From Apis mellifera (Eukaryota > Arthropoda > Insecta > Hymenoptera > Apidae): a stretch of 64,000 nt of DNA. Location of the stretch: the NCBI RefSeq assembly GCF_003254395.2, contig NC_037648.1:10480009-10544008 (forward strand), in the 5' to 3' direction. Shown piece after piece: positions 13,401-26,700 of the stretch. The notes beneath the pieces were generated by a model. It worked only from the letters and a program-made list of their open reading frames with translations. It searched no databases and was not told where the DNA came from. Positions within the stretch are counted from its first letter, which is position 1; each line of letters starts with the position of its first letter. The position numbers and the translations under genes were made by a program.

Positions 13401-16400
13401 AAGCTGAGATATATCATCTGCTCCATGAATTATATTCTCTGAAAATGAGTTATATTGAGTTCAAGAATCTCATTATTCACTTTCAATTGAATCGATTAAG
13501 TTGAATAATTATTTAATCGATTTGCCAATTGAGAAAAATTAAACTCAATTGACTCGAAATAATTTTTTACTTTTTGAAAAATTGATAAATTGATGAATTG
13601 CAATATCCTATTAATCTCACAATTATCGATTAATCTATATTTAAAAATTAATTTTCAATACTTGAACGACAAAAATTTCATTCTTCAAAACAAATTGTAT
13701 AAATAACCATTTGAACAATTATTTAAAATTAATCTCGAATTAATTATCAATAAAACAGTTATCTATATATATTTTAAAAAAAAAAGTCAAAAGAATCGAT
13801 TGTAAAATACACGTGTCGAATAGCATCGATTCATTGAGAATGACAGGAAACATGGAAACATGAACGATGAAGAATGGCGATACAGGTGTGCCGATAAATT
13901 CCCTATATCTCGACTGTTTGACGTTCATTTGGGGCTTGGAATCACGATGAAAATTACAATATGAGGCAACCAAATACCAGATGGAACAAAGATAAATCGA
14001 CGAGGCTATCTTTCCGCTTGGACGGGCTTCGAATCTTTATTATACGTTAAATCGAAATTCCAGAGAGGTGCGAAAGGCGTTAAAAATATTCATCGCGAAT
14101 ATCTCTCGCCCGAGATTTTCGTTGGAATTTTCAACTCGCGCGTGATTATCGTCCTAATTATCGGTGTATCGAGACCGATACGATACGAAACCGACCAGGA
14201 AGAGGAGAAAAAGCGCGTTGAAAAATGAGGAACGAATGGGAAAAAATTAAGCAAGTACGGTCGAAAGTGAATTTTCCTGATATATTCGCTGTGGAAAAGT
14301 TTTGATTCCGTATTCAACGCGAACCGTCTAGAATCCTAGGATTGGTTCATCCAGAAATATCGTGGCTTTGCGTGCAAAATTTTTATTCGTCGTTATCAGA
14401 AAGAAATATTTTCGTCTAAATGTGCTTACACTTTATCGATCCGGGTGTTTAGAAAATCGATATCCAAATTGGAAGAAGGATATTTAATACGAAATGGAAA
14501 ATGGAATTTAATTAAAATAATAAGATAATGGAATTAAAATATTGAAATTCGAATTCAATTGGTTTCGAAAATTTAGAAATCGTAGAGAGAGGAAAAGATA
14601 AAATCATTTATAATTAGTTTGATAAAAAGAAATCGAATATATTTAAAATTTTTAATATTAATTTCCAATATTATATATTTTATATAATTATATTTTACCC
14701 GTTGAAAAAGTAGGAGAACCGGTTATTAAAGTGAGAAAGAGTCTTGTCAGATTTCTAGTGGTAACTCGAGGGAACCGGAAGCGAAAAGGATTCCTAAGAG
14801 AGAAGGCGGTTTACGAGGAGATACGTACAAGTTCTTTACTTCCTTCAACGAGTTTCCTTTTACGAGACATCACTGAAATATTTCATCTTGTGTTCCAATG
14901 CAAACTAACATTGAAAAGGTTCAAGCTTACGAGTCAAATAACATTTTTCTACTTGAAAAAATATACTATTTTTCCCCTTAATTCTTTGATTTTCGTTTTA
15001 TAATTGGTTTTGTAACAAATGAAATTATTATGTTAAAAGGTTTCTCGACTCGATTCAACTCGTAAAATTGTTCAAATAAAATTGGCGTAAGACAAAGGAG
15101 ATAATATTTTGACAATTTCGTTAAAATTTTTCTCCTTGGTAAAATCGAATTTTCTTCTTAACTTTATTGAATCGACGCCAATTCATTCCTTTATCAATAT
15201 TAGAGAAAACGAAAATATTTACTTATATGAAAAGCTTATTAATTATTCGTATTTTAAATTCTTTAAATAAATATGAATCTCATGAAATGTATTTGTCATA
15301 ATTATATATAAAATATATTTTTCCATTATTATATAATTTCGTAAGTTAATTTTACGATACTTTCGTTGTTGCAAAAATATTTTATCTAAATTTAATATAT
15401 TTAAATTTACTTAAATTTTTAAACTCGATCTATATCTTTCATACTTTCATCTTCGAATTTAAAAAATATTCGATAAATGTATACATATTCATATATCCTT
15501 TTCAAATATTGTTAGCTAAAAAATGAATAATTTATAAGGCAACAATAAATATGTGGATATGTGCATTCATCTCGAATACTAAACAATCGAATGGTGTGGT
15601 TGGTAATACGTTTATAACTGCAATTAAATTTAATTCAACGTTTTGAAATGATAAAAATAATTTACTATATATTAAAATTTACCTGTAATTTAATTTAAAA
15701 ATTTATTATAATTTAATTTTATTTATTTTCCGTGAAATATCAAAAAGTTTTCATTTCGCTTTAACGAAATGAAAAATTTTTTTTTGAAAATCTAAAATGG
15801 ACAAAAATAAAATTGGACAAAATTGAGAATTCAATCTAAAATATTGAAATCATTTTATCCGCATTTTATTTCCTCCATAAAAATTGGAAATTCAAGATAC
15901 GAAAATCGATAAAAGTAAAATTCCGATCTTCAGATTTGTATCTACTTCTTCTTTAATATCCGGAGAAAAACAATTTTATATAAGTAGAAGTGCAGTGCAG
16001 TATAAAGTTTATCGTGTTCTATCTATATAATAAAAATAAAATTGCAAAAGTTTCTTTAATAAATTTTTTTCTTCGAATTTCTAATTTTCAAAAATCATAT
16101 CTAGAATAATATATGAATTCAAGTTCTACGATCCATATAAAAATTTCACATAGTTTCCTGGTGAAAAAAATATAATATTCTGATAAAGAATATAATTTAA
16201 AAGTCAAATAGAATGCAGATTATATATTTCTAAAATTTTTTAACAAATCTTACGATCCAAATATCATAAAATTCTACAGTTCCGTCTATTTTTATCCCTC
16301 GTAACAGATTTTACCATCTACTTAAAAATTAGTTAGAACACCGTGATTCCCTTCATTCTCTTTACTTACTTATTTTTTTTCTCGTTATTTAAAGATCATA

Positions 16401-16979
16401 GATTTCTACAATTGTATCAAATTCCAGATCTCAGAAGTAATAAACTCGGAGAACGTAAAATCTTTTAGCAAATTTTATTATTATCAATATTTATTAACCG
16501 TACCCTCATAGCCTCTTTAAATCAATCTTGACTAGGAAAATAATTATAAAAATAGTAGAACGCAAGATTCTTGATTCTTGATTCTTCTTCTCCTCGCACA
16601 ACTTTAGAATGATTTACAGCAGGCAAGTTGCATAAGACAAGTTTTAGCTACGTCATGCAGATTACGTACAACAGATTACACATCGCGGAATCTACAACCT
16701 AAGGCTAATCTACTGACACAAGTTCTAGCAATAATTGAACGTCATTTGCGTGATTGAGATAATTTTATAACTCGATAATTTCATCTCTATACAAAAATTT
16801 GTATATTTGAAAACTTGAAAATTTCTTTCAAACTCGAGAGAATTATCGTTACTACTAATCCTCTGATTATTCGGGTATATCATACATGTTTTGACACATC
16901 CCCATACGTATTATGAGAGATGATTAATAACTGATCCAATTATAACAGGATATCCTTAACAAGATAACGTGGACGGCAT
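7477..16979. other. long AT-rich non-coding stretch
   Basis: I see no supportable gene in these 9.5 kb. Contents are poly-A/poly-T tracts, AT-rich low-complexity DNA and moderately CpG-rich blocks near 10.9-11.1, 12.4-12.8 and 13.8-14.4 kb. A short hairpin (AAGTCGG-tcgtaag-CCGACTT) lies near 12466-12486. Open frames here are short, start in AT-rich DNA and show no family features. The stretch could be intergenic or intron of the candidate minus-strand transcript. Confidence 0.4.
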
Positions 16980-17570
16980 CTAATCCGATAGGGCAATATC
17001 AATATGTCTATGTTCATGAAGTCGAACGTTTCACGGCATTTCGTTATTTCCAACTACGTTTTATGGATCCATGATGGTCGTAAACAGATTCTCCGACTCA
17101 GAAATAGCCTGTGGGTACCACCGAGCTCCACGTCCTCGAAACTGAGGTTCCATCTCCTCCTCGAGATCTTCGTTCATTCCACTCTCAATTATTTCGAATG
17201 TTACAACGATGTGTACAAGAAAATTCCATAGTTTAATCAAAAGATTGCAATATTCTTTTTTGCGTTTATCTCTATTACGAAATTTGTACGTAAAAGTTCA
17301 ATATGGAGTTCACGAAACGCGCGAAGAGGAAAACTTTAATTAACAAAATTCTAATCGAAGGATTACAACGATTCTTCTTTGTATCTTTTTTTTTTTTTTA
17401 CGTATTTTTTTATATGGAATACGAAATGTACAATTCGAGGATTTCCAATTTGATCGTCGACGAGGAAGACTTTAAGGGTCGTTTCTTGACGGATCAATTA
17501 AACCTGAGGCACGAAACGCTGTCTAGAAATGGACTAGCGATGGACGTCAATCATCGTAGAAAGTAATAAT
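16980..17570. other. composition island with protein-like frames on both strands
   Basis: A CpG-rich block in AT-rich surroundings. On the minus strand, about 17060-17230 reads as an acidic frame with EDLEEEMEPQFRGRGARWYP and ends at TAA after FTTIMDP. On the plus strand, 17303-17566 starts with ATG (MEFTKRAKRK) and ends DVNHRRK before TAA TAA TGA, with a phenylalanine run coded by a poly-T tract in the middle. Neither has strong flanking splice sites and neither is recognised. The block may be a conserved non-coding element rather than coding. Confidence 0.25.
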
Positions 17571-18775
17571 GACGATCGTGTAACGTATAAATGCTTATGA
17601 ACACACTGGTGAAATTCTAGTGTATTTTATCGGCGAATCCTATTTTCTTCCCACGTATTTTATAGCGGCGGGAATAAAATTTTTTTCTTTATATCCTACT
17701 TCAAGGATAATAAATTTATCTTCGACGCGACTACGGAAAAGTGTGTATGAAATCGAAGAGAAAATAGAGATATTTCTCGACGTGCTAAGTGCCGATTCTT
17801 GTAAATATCGACGATAATGTTTCATACAATGTTTCATTGTTCATCGATTCCTCTTCTTAAATTATTGTGATTTTATATTGTTGTTCGCGCAGAGAATAAA
17901 AGTACCTGAAATTGTCTTGTTGAAAATGAAAAATTAGATTTTACAATTTTTCGCGTCGATAAAAAACGATAAAAAATGTAATTGCATTCGATGCGCTTTG
18001 AAAAATTGACTTTTTTATCGTAAATATTTATGTATAAGATTTATAAAGGTTAAAAATTCTAGAATCATAAATATATTTCCGTTTACCATTTCATTCATTA
18101 AGAATGAAACATGGAATAATAGATTTTTCCTAATTTTAAATTCGGAACGGCGATAAAATTTTAAAGTCTTATAAATATCCCGATTATTCGTAACAATCGA
18201 TACTTTTCCTATAAATTTTATCAACCCATCCCTTTTTATTTATATTAATCTTCGACGTTCTTTTCATATCGATAAATATTTGTGAAAAATAAAATTTTTA
18301 TCGATAGCTCGAACAACGAGTTTATCTTCTCGCGCACTTATCGCGCGCATTCTTCGAATTTTTCCATAAAGCATTTTTTCCGTATATATCCGTAATCTCG
18401 TAGATAATAAAGATTCCTACTAACCTGTGAAATGTTTAATTTTCAGAAGAAGCAGTCTGAAGAAAATGACAATTTTTTTCACAACACTTCACTGTGTCGT
18501 ATTTCTCGTCACGGCCACGACAATTCATACTTGCTCCGTGGCGTGATGCAATTACGCGCATAACTCCATCCATCCATTTCCTGTTAATGGGGGAATCACG
18601 AATATTCTCTCTGATACCGACATTTCTGACAACGTTCTCAAAGTGAACTGACCATATTTCGCCGATGTCGCAATTAATGGAACACACACACAGTGATCGG
18701 TGAATCTCATTAATTGCACGGGCGATCAACATCGATCATCGGCCGGTTCGGTTTCAAACTGTTCCCTCGACTTAC

Positions 18776-18924
18776 CAAACAATAGAGAGTTTTCGTGAAA
18801 TTACTTGCTAAATGCCCGCATCGCTTTAGAGAAGCGTTCATATTGCTAATTAAATTCGCTACTTCGCTAATTAAACGCGAAATCTGGACAATGGTTATGG
18901 TTATACGGATTCTACCTTGTTCTC
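18776..18924 (-). ncRNA. candidate spliced exon, coding status unknown
   Basis: A 149-nt minus-strand segment lies between a strong acceptor (acattgttcttagcag, exon from 18924) and a strong donor (TTGTTTG|gtaagtcg). It is more GC-rich than its flanks. One phase is open for all 49 codons (contains VQISRLISEVANLISNMN), the phase that would follow from the exon at 21173-21214 read with one carried base. No protein family is recognised. It could be coding, 5' UTR or part of a long non-coding RNA; the splice signals are the main evidence. Confidence 0.35.
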
Positions 18925-21172
18925 CTGCTAAGAACAATGTCCTTACGACAAAGATTGAAATTTTCTTTTGAATAATAGATAATAGTTTACGAATAATGTG
19001 AATTTATTTGTGATAAAATATTTATATCAGAGTTGATGTAAATATAAAACGAGAAATTAAAAATGAATTTTCATATAATTTAATAAAAGGAAAATAACAT
19101 TTTTTTCGTATCTTTTAGATAATTTTAAAATAAAAATTTGTCTAAAAGATCCATGAAAATCGATATTAAATTAAATCTATAGTGATTATTATATCAAATT
19201 TTCTTAAAAATAAATTATTCTTGAATAAATAAAAGTAATTCTAAATGAAATATTACAAAAGAGACTCACATTGCTCTTTTCATTATTATTCGATTTAATC
19301 AAAATTGCAATATTCTTTATTGAAACTCTTTGATAAAAGAAAATGTTGTTTAACATAACATTTTTAAAAATTAAATTCCTAAGATTTTCATAGAACGATA
19401 GGATAGAGACGATCGTATCCTCGAGTGGCCTGTTGTAAAATAAAAGAAGGAATGAAAGAAAAGCATAAAAGTAGGAACGCAACTCGTTATTCACTACTTG
19501 AAGTCGTGATCAAGAATTATGAATGAAAATATAGTGACTAATATAAAGATAAATTTTACTTTTCAATTGTGCAGCAATTAGAATTAATGATAATTTAGGT
19601 GACTGGTTATGCGAAGCTATAACTCATAAAGATTATAGTCCTCGAATTTACTAGTGATTTATTTGAATTTAATACTTGTAACATAAAACATTGTTCATTC
19701 TCTCGTACCAATATATTCCAACTTTCAATTCCTTGCAAATAGTATTATTAATTGATAAATTTGTACGAACAATCGTGCTTGTTACGATTATATTAAAAAA
19801 AGATTTATCACATTTGTTGCTCTATCGAAACGAATCAATTTCTTCGTTGCTGATAATTTCAATGGATTATTTTTCGATTTTACCAATTTATCGTTTGTTC
19901 GATTAAATATTCCACGGGTTATTTTCGAAACGAATCATCGAGTCAGATTGAAATTTGTCGAGAGATTCGAAAAAAATACGCGAGAAACGATGATATTTCG
20001 ATGGAACGTTGGCAATAAATCTTGTAACAACGTAGAACGAATATTATGTGTGAAAGACGAGAAATATAAATGGAGTTTTTAAAATTAGAGCACTTTTTGT
20101 TAAATATAATTTTTTTCCATGAGAAATTAGCCACATTCAAGTCCCCCGCTTTCGCTTTGAATTTAATAAATGAAGAGAGGTTGAAATATTTATTAGAAAA
20201 ATGGTAAAACTCTGGTAAAATGATACGTTATTTTATGGCAATCCATTTTTACTCTCACTTCTGTATATCATAATTACCGTAATTAAAAAATAAATATAAT
20301 TTCGTGCTTTGTATTAAAGTTATCTGTGTATGTTAATTTTTTAATCTTTAAACAAGATTAAACGAAACTAATAAACATGACTAATTAACATTATTATCGT
20401 TTTAATTTATTTTTTTTCGTTTCTTGATACTATATCGTTATTTTTTAATAACGAAAATTATTATTTTAAAAAAAAAAAACAACGATATCAAAAAAACTTA
20501 CTTTAAATCCAATCAAATTCTTCTATTCTTCTATTTTTACGAAACTCGTAAAATAGAATGTGGAAATGTTCTACAAAAATATATTTCTCTCTCTTTTCCT
20601 TTCTCTTTTTCTATGATGTAATATGAATTCTCATAGATAAAATAATAGACATACGTGACAATGATTTTAAGAGAGATGAAAAATCCACCAGAAAATCAAA
20701 TATTATAAAGGATTTTCTTTCTACTTCCTTTCTTACTGTCTCTTAATACATTATTGATTCATTCTAAATGTTAGCTAATGTCAACACGATAATACTGCTT
20801 GACATTTTCCAATTTACTATTACTAAATTTCACATTACGTCTTTCTTTTTTTCTTTTTTTTTTTCTAGAGCTTATATCAAGTTTTAAAAAATAGCATAAA
20901 AATTTTAAAAATCTATGGAAACTTACATTGGCAATTTACAATTTATAAAACCATGCATAAAATATCATTTGTTTCGAATATCAATTCTTGTAGCTGCAGA
21001 TAAATTTAATTTCTAATAGATTCAATTTTCACACATATATTTTATATCACAAGTTATTTCATATTGACTCATATTCATTTATTATTAGATAATTATGTAC
21101 TGAGTAAAGAATTGAAATTCGATTCAATTTTTAATATTCTTAATAAAAATCCTTTGAAAAACATCCACTCAC
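18925..21172. other. AT-rich non-coding stretch
   Basis: Contains AT-rich DNA and homopolymer runs. A good isolated minus-strand acceptor (ttattttacaacag) ends next to 19432, but no matching donor was found. Nothing else is supportable. Confidence 0.4.
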
Positions 21173-21214
21173 CTCGGTTTGCACGTCCATTTTTAACCAA
21201 GTGGGTGATGGTCT
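21173..21214 (-). ncRNA. candidate 42-nt microexon with near-consensus splice sites
   Basis: On the minus strand a long pyrimidine tract ends in ttgttgcag, followed by 42 nt and then the donor CCGAG|gtgagtgg. Both signals are close to consensus. Two of three frames are open: one reads PTWLKMDVQTE, the other TITHLVKNGRANR. The length is a multiple of three, as is common for coding microexons. The block is more GC-rich than the surrounding DNA. I do not recognise the protein. It may belong to the transcript that would start near 42.3 kb. Coding status is open. Confidence 0.45.
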
Positions 21215-23723
21215 CTGCAACAAAAAAAGAAAAAAAGATATATATTTGTTCAAAGAATTGTAACTATTATAAAAATAATAGAGAACAAGAATTCGAATTT
21301 TACTCTCATTTCATTCATTCTCAAATCTACTCATTTGTTTCATGTTACAGTACACATATCTACCATGTATTTATCAATAATGTTATTACTGAGATTAACA
21401 TTGATGCACATACGTTGTTGCACTCCACAAAGTTGTCAAAGTTTGAACTTAATCAAACTTTCAAGTACTCTATGAAATTACATCAAGACCTTGTGATTCT
21501 CGTTGTTTAAAATGCTTCTCTGTGTTAGGCGTATTATGAAATAAATTCTGTATAAATCTTGCCTTAAAATATACTTGAAATATATATATATTCTTTCTTA
21601 AGTTTAATACTAATTAAAAATACAAAGAAAATTAATTTTTATTTTCTAACATATAAATTAAGACATAGAGATAAATTTAGTGATGATCTAGCCTTATCAT
21701 AATATTTGAATGCAAATATCTCTGATCTATCTATTTCGCAATTGTTTAATCTAGCAAAATATTTAATTTATTTATAAAGTATCCTAAATTATCCCATTTA
21801 AATAAAATCTTTAATTATACATTTGTTCGATATGAATACTTATAAAATAAACGAGATGATAAGTAAAAAAATTTATGAAAGGTAAAAAAACCTTTGGAAA
21901 AATTTTTGTTTGGAGAGATATATTTATCTAATATAGAAGAGGATTTTTTTTTATCATTATCACCGGAAATTTGTCACAATTACGTTGTGGATAATTTATT
22001 TTTTTGTCGATACTTTCAGTCTAAACATAATTATATGATTATATGCAAAACTTTGTTTCAGTTTATCAGAAATTAAGATTATTAAAAGATTATCACTAAA
22101 TCGTTCCTCGTTTCTTCGCATTTATTTCAATTATTCAATTTTAGTTTCGTCAAAAATGAATTTGTGAAATCATTGTGGAAATCGTCGTTTAATAATCTTT
22201 TTTGATATTCGAAAAAATGAATATGTGAATGTGAATAAATGAAAAGATAAAAATAATATACGTAGATATTTATTTATTTTTCAATATATATATTATGTAT
22301 TCATATAAGTTTTTCAATGTACAAATTTTATCCTTTAGGAAAATCCTGTAGACACAAGTTTTTTAATAAATTAAATTAAAATATTAGATTCTCGTAGAGA
22401 TTCTGATATGGAAATTGAAGAAAAATTTAAAGGCAATGTGTTTTCGCAGAATTAGCATTTCGTTGAATAATGTAATGTCATTCATTTATTTTTCCACATC
22501 TATTGAATAATATCTGCGAGTATTTTTGCGAAAAATTGTTCCATTCTTTTATAATAGCGAATCCCTTTTAATTTTTACCATTCAAATCGTTTCTCCAATT
22601 ACACGAGTGTAGAATTATACAACATAATCTTATCTTGTTGAAAAAACAATTGAATATTTTCCCGAATATTTTTTCCCTTAATTACCATACTTAATATCAT
22701 TACAGGAATAATATTTCAATATTTTAATAATTCAACGATTCATTTCTTCGGAGAAATCATATTTCACCGGATGATATGACCAATTTCCATAAATAAAATA
22801 AATCGAAATAAAGTCGATTTGAGAATCGAATGTATTTCTTCTCGAGCGAAAGAAAAAAAAAACGAAAAATTCTCGATCCGATGATAGTGAAAAAAATACG
22901 ATAATAAATTTCAAATAAAGTAAACTAAGTAAAAAAAGAAAAAAAAAACTAAACGAATTTACTTCTTTCTTACAGAGTTCTCGATTATTTTTATCGATCG
23001 AATTGCAGAGATTAGATTGAAAAAAAAAAATCATTATCGAAATAGTAGAACCTTCCCTTCTGATACGCTATAATTAATTCTTGGAAAGGCCAAAGTAAGA
23101 AATTCTTCGACTTAACACCTTCTTTCAAGGCGCAAAATTTAACGGAAAGGCTATCACGAACACAGCTTAATCCGAAATATTCCCCGCAAAGATGAATAGT
23201 CACGTTCCCTATGGCATCGTTTCCAGGAACACCGTGCGATCTTCAAATTAACGTGGAAACAACGTCAGTAAAAGCGACTGGCTGTCTGCCAACTTCCTAC
23301 AAGACTTGTAATACAAGTTAATCACCGGCCAAATTTCCTATGCCAATCTAAATACTATTCGTCAATATGATACACACTAACGTCTCTAGTTCGATCGAGT
23401 AGATGTTTTTTCTTCTTTTTTTATTCGAATTCTCAAATTATTTTAAAAAAATTTATCGTAACTACTCTTGATTATGCTGTCATTGTTAAATTTTTTTATA
23501 TAAAATTCTTTTCTTAAATAATATATATATGATAAATTATATTATTATTAATATACATATATATATTTATTAAACTTTAACATCTTTTATACATAATACA
23601 ATCCATTTTCCATTTATCTAATTCTTAATTTTCATCGTTCCAAAAAGTTAAATAAAAATAATTTGACAAACAAAATATGATATGATATTTTCTCGACGGT
23701 TTTAAAAAGCTTTTCGAATTTTC

Positions 23724-23756
<33 letters not shown>

Positions 23757-26700
23757 AATTTGTCGCGTGTTTGTCCCTGAAGTTTAAAGAAAAAATGAGG
23801 CAAGATGGCGAATGATAAAAGGAGTTGCACACCATTGTAAACAATATCGCGAGAACGAGAGGCGATGAAGGGTGGTTTTCAAGGAAAAAAAGCTCGCGGG
23901 TGTACTTCATCAATAAACGTCCGGAGTATGTGTGTTAAAATAGATTTATAGCAACAGCTGCGCCAAGAACTTGAACCGATACGAAACCTTCAACCACTCT
24001 GGTTCGCCATTCGTAATTTCTTTGTGAAACGAAAGTCAATTTAGTTCGAGGGGATTTGATGGTCTAATTACAAGATTCGAAGATAGCTATTTGAAGACCA
24101 TTGAGTTGATATCAGTTGAATGATGTCGAATGACGTCGTATGATTTATATAGATTTTTTTTCTTTCTCGACAGAGAAAGAGACACCGATATTTGATCTCA
24201 AAAAATATGAAATGAAAGGAAAATTGTTTAAATTATTATAAATTTATCGTGTTTGGATCATGTATGTATTACGTATCGTGTTAAATTTTTAATTGCCACG
24301 TGTTGGTGAGAATTTTTAAAAAAAATGAAAATGATAAAACGAGAATAATTATTCTAGGTTTCGTAATTACGATATTTTGCTTCCATTAAAATCTGATTAT
24401 AAACGAAATATAGTTTTTAACAGACAGAAGAATTCATGATAAATTACTCAGTATCTGGTTCATGCAAATTTAAGATGAATCATCCAAAGGTGTTGTCGTT
24501 CTCCACACTTCTTTTCAAGCTATTGTTTTCTTTTCAAGAAAAAATAATTATACTTGTAAGAAGACATATTGTTTAAAGAATAGAAACGAAAGAATCGAAA
24601 CTCTAATAAAAAAGAAAAAAATAATCAAATTATTAAAACACTTTTCTAATTTTCTAAATTTAATATTTTAAAAATATAGAAATATGTATGAACTATCCTT
24701 ATAGAGAAACAAATGAAATTTCTCTGTTATAAAAATATATTGAGATTTCATCCGTAATATCGTTCTTTTTTCGACTCTGTATAAAACAACTCGTCAAGTC
24801 CAGAAGAGCGAGAAAAATTGTGGTTGCAGAGGTAATCGAAGGCTCGTTTAAACGTGACGTTTTTTTCTTTGAATTAAATAACTTTATCGTTCTAATAACA
24901 ATTTAATCTGAAATCGAGGTAGAAAAAAAATTTACAACTTTCATCGAAATATTTTATCTAAGAAAAATGTTATTATTATTAGAAAATGTTATTATTCTAA
25001 ATATTAATAATTTCATATACATCACTTTAATTTCATATAAGATTGAACTATATTTTAATATCGATAATTAATTAAATATTCATTATCTCGATTCTATATG
25101 CATATAATATTTATATTATAATCCATTCCATTAATTTCTCTTCAAAATTGCTAATTTCTATCAAATCTTGTTTAAATATCAATTACTGGATCCACTCATT
25201 AACGAGAATCCGGTAAATATATCGCTTAAATTAGAGAGAAATATTACCTATCAGCCTCTATACATGATTACATCTATAATCGTGTATACTAACAAACTAA
25301 TGGTGCAATCTCTGTTTATAATAATTAAATTTTTAATTATCCATGAATTACATTTACAAAGAATTTTCATAATATGGATATGGAATAAGAATTGTTTTTG
25401 AAATCAAATTACGAGTGAGATTCGAAATTTTAAAAGTATTTTAAATATTTTTCAAATATGAATAATTTGAAGAATCATATTTGAATAAAATTGAGAAGCA
25501 GTTCAAAATTTGGATTAAGATTATTCTTAAAAATCACATTGAAACTAGATTAGAGAAAAATTTCTTTAGAAATTTTCCAAGAAATTGAACTAAATTTAAA
25601 ATCTTATTAGACTCGAATTAGAGACTTTTCAAATTTTAATTAGTTCAGATTGAATTAAAATGTACCGTGCATCAAAATATATTTTGCATAAAATGAATAA
25701 ATATCACGTAGAAACTTTCATCTCAGCCTGTATCCACTGTAATGTCTGTAGCTTAAATGATATTTAAACTTCCTTCCCCATAAATCTGCACGTGTTCCAA
25801 GAAATTCCACTGTACAACAACATCAACGATTGTTTCGTGGACTTAGTTAAATGACCAACTGGTGAGTATTGAGAATATTGTATCGATTTTAGCTTATTTT
25901 GCGGATGGAAGAAATAAATGTACACGAAAAGAAGTAAAATCAATAGCTGCACACGATAGAAGAGATAGAAATTTTCTTGAATCATTTTCTTAAAATATAT
26001 ATATAAGTTGAAGAATGAAGAATAAATGTTAAAAAGATGCAAAAACTCCAATCATTGTGAAATTCAGTACAGTTGAAATCTAGAAATTGAAGAGATTTCC
26101 AATATGAAAAATATATGTATTTGATGACATTCGAATTCATGAGAATTTTCAGAATCACGAGGAAAACATTCTAGAAAGATTATGAGAAAAATTTTTGTTT
26201 CAATTTTCCTCTAATCTCTAAAACAAATTTCCAAACTAATCTGTAGAAATTTCTTAATTCCAAAAATCTTTAATTTCCAAAATTTTCCTAAAGCGAATTC
26301 CTGAATATGGAAAATTATAGATCTCATATAAAATTAAACCCAAGTTTCAAAATGATTTCTTACAACTAATCCAACATAAAAATATCATTTTCATTTCTCA
26401 CTTACACAATAGATTTCCAATATATAACAGAATATAAAATATTACTACACTTTTTCTTTAAGAAAACTATTATTTAATTATTCCTTAATAAATATTGCCT
26501 TTGTCCAACCTCACTTTTATCATTCCATCTTTGAATTAATTTTTCTCGTATCCTTATATTTCTCTTAAGTTTTAAACATTGGATACACACTCAATCTCGA
26601 CGAAGAAAATCTCGAATCTTGTGACATATGTATAAACGAAGTGAGAAACAGGTGTTAGAGCCAGTTACAACTGTGCCCTATATACCTATGCTGATTATTG

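Noticed and set aside
18436..18732. 98-codon minus-strand frame after the 18776-18924 exon
   Set aside because: It lies downstream of a strong donor and so is probably intron; a terminal-exon reading cannot be excluded but has no support.
21064..21510. 148-codon plus-strand frame, the longest in the desert
   Set aside because: Very AT-rich composition, no recognisable domain, and it overlaps the much better minus-strand microexon signals.
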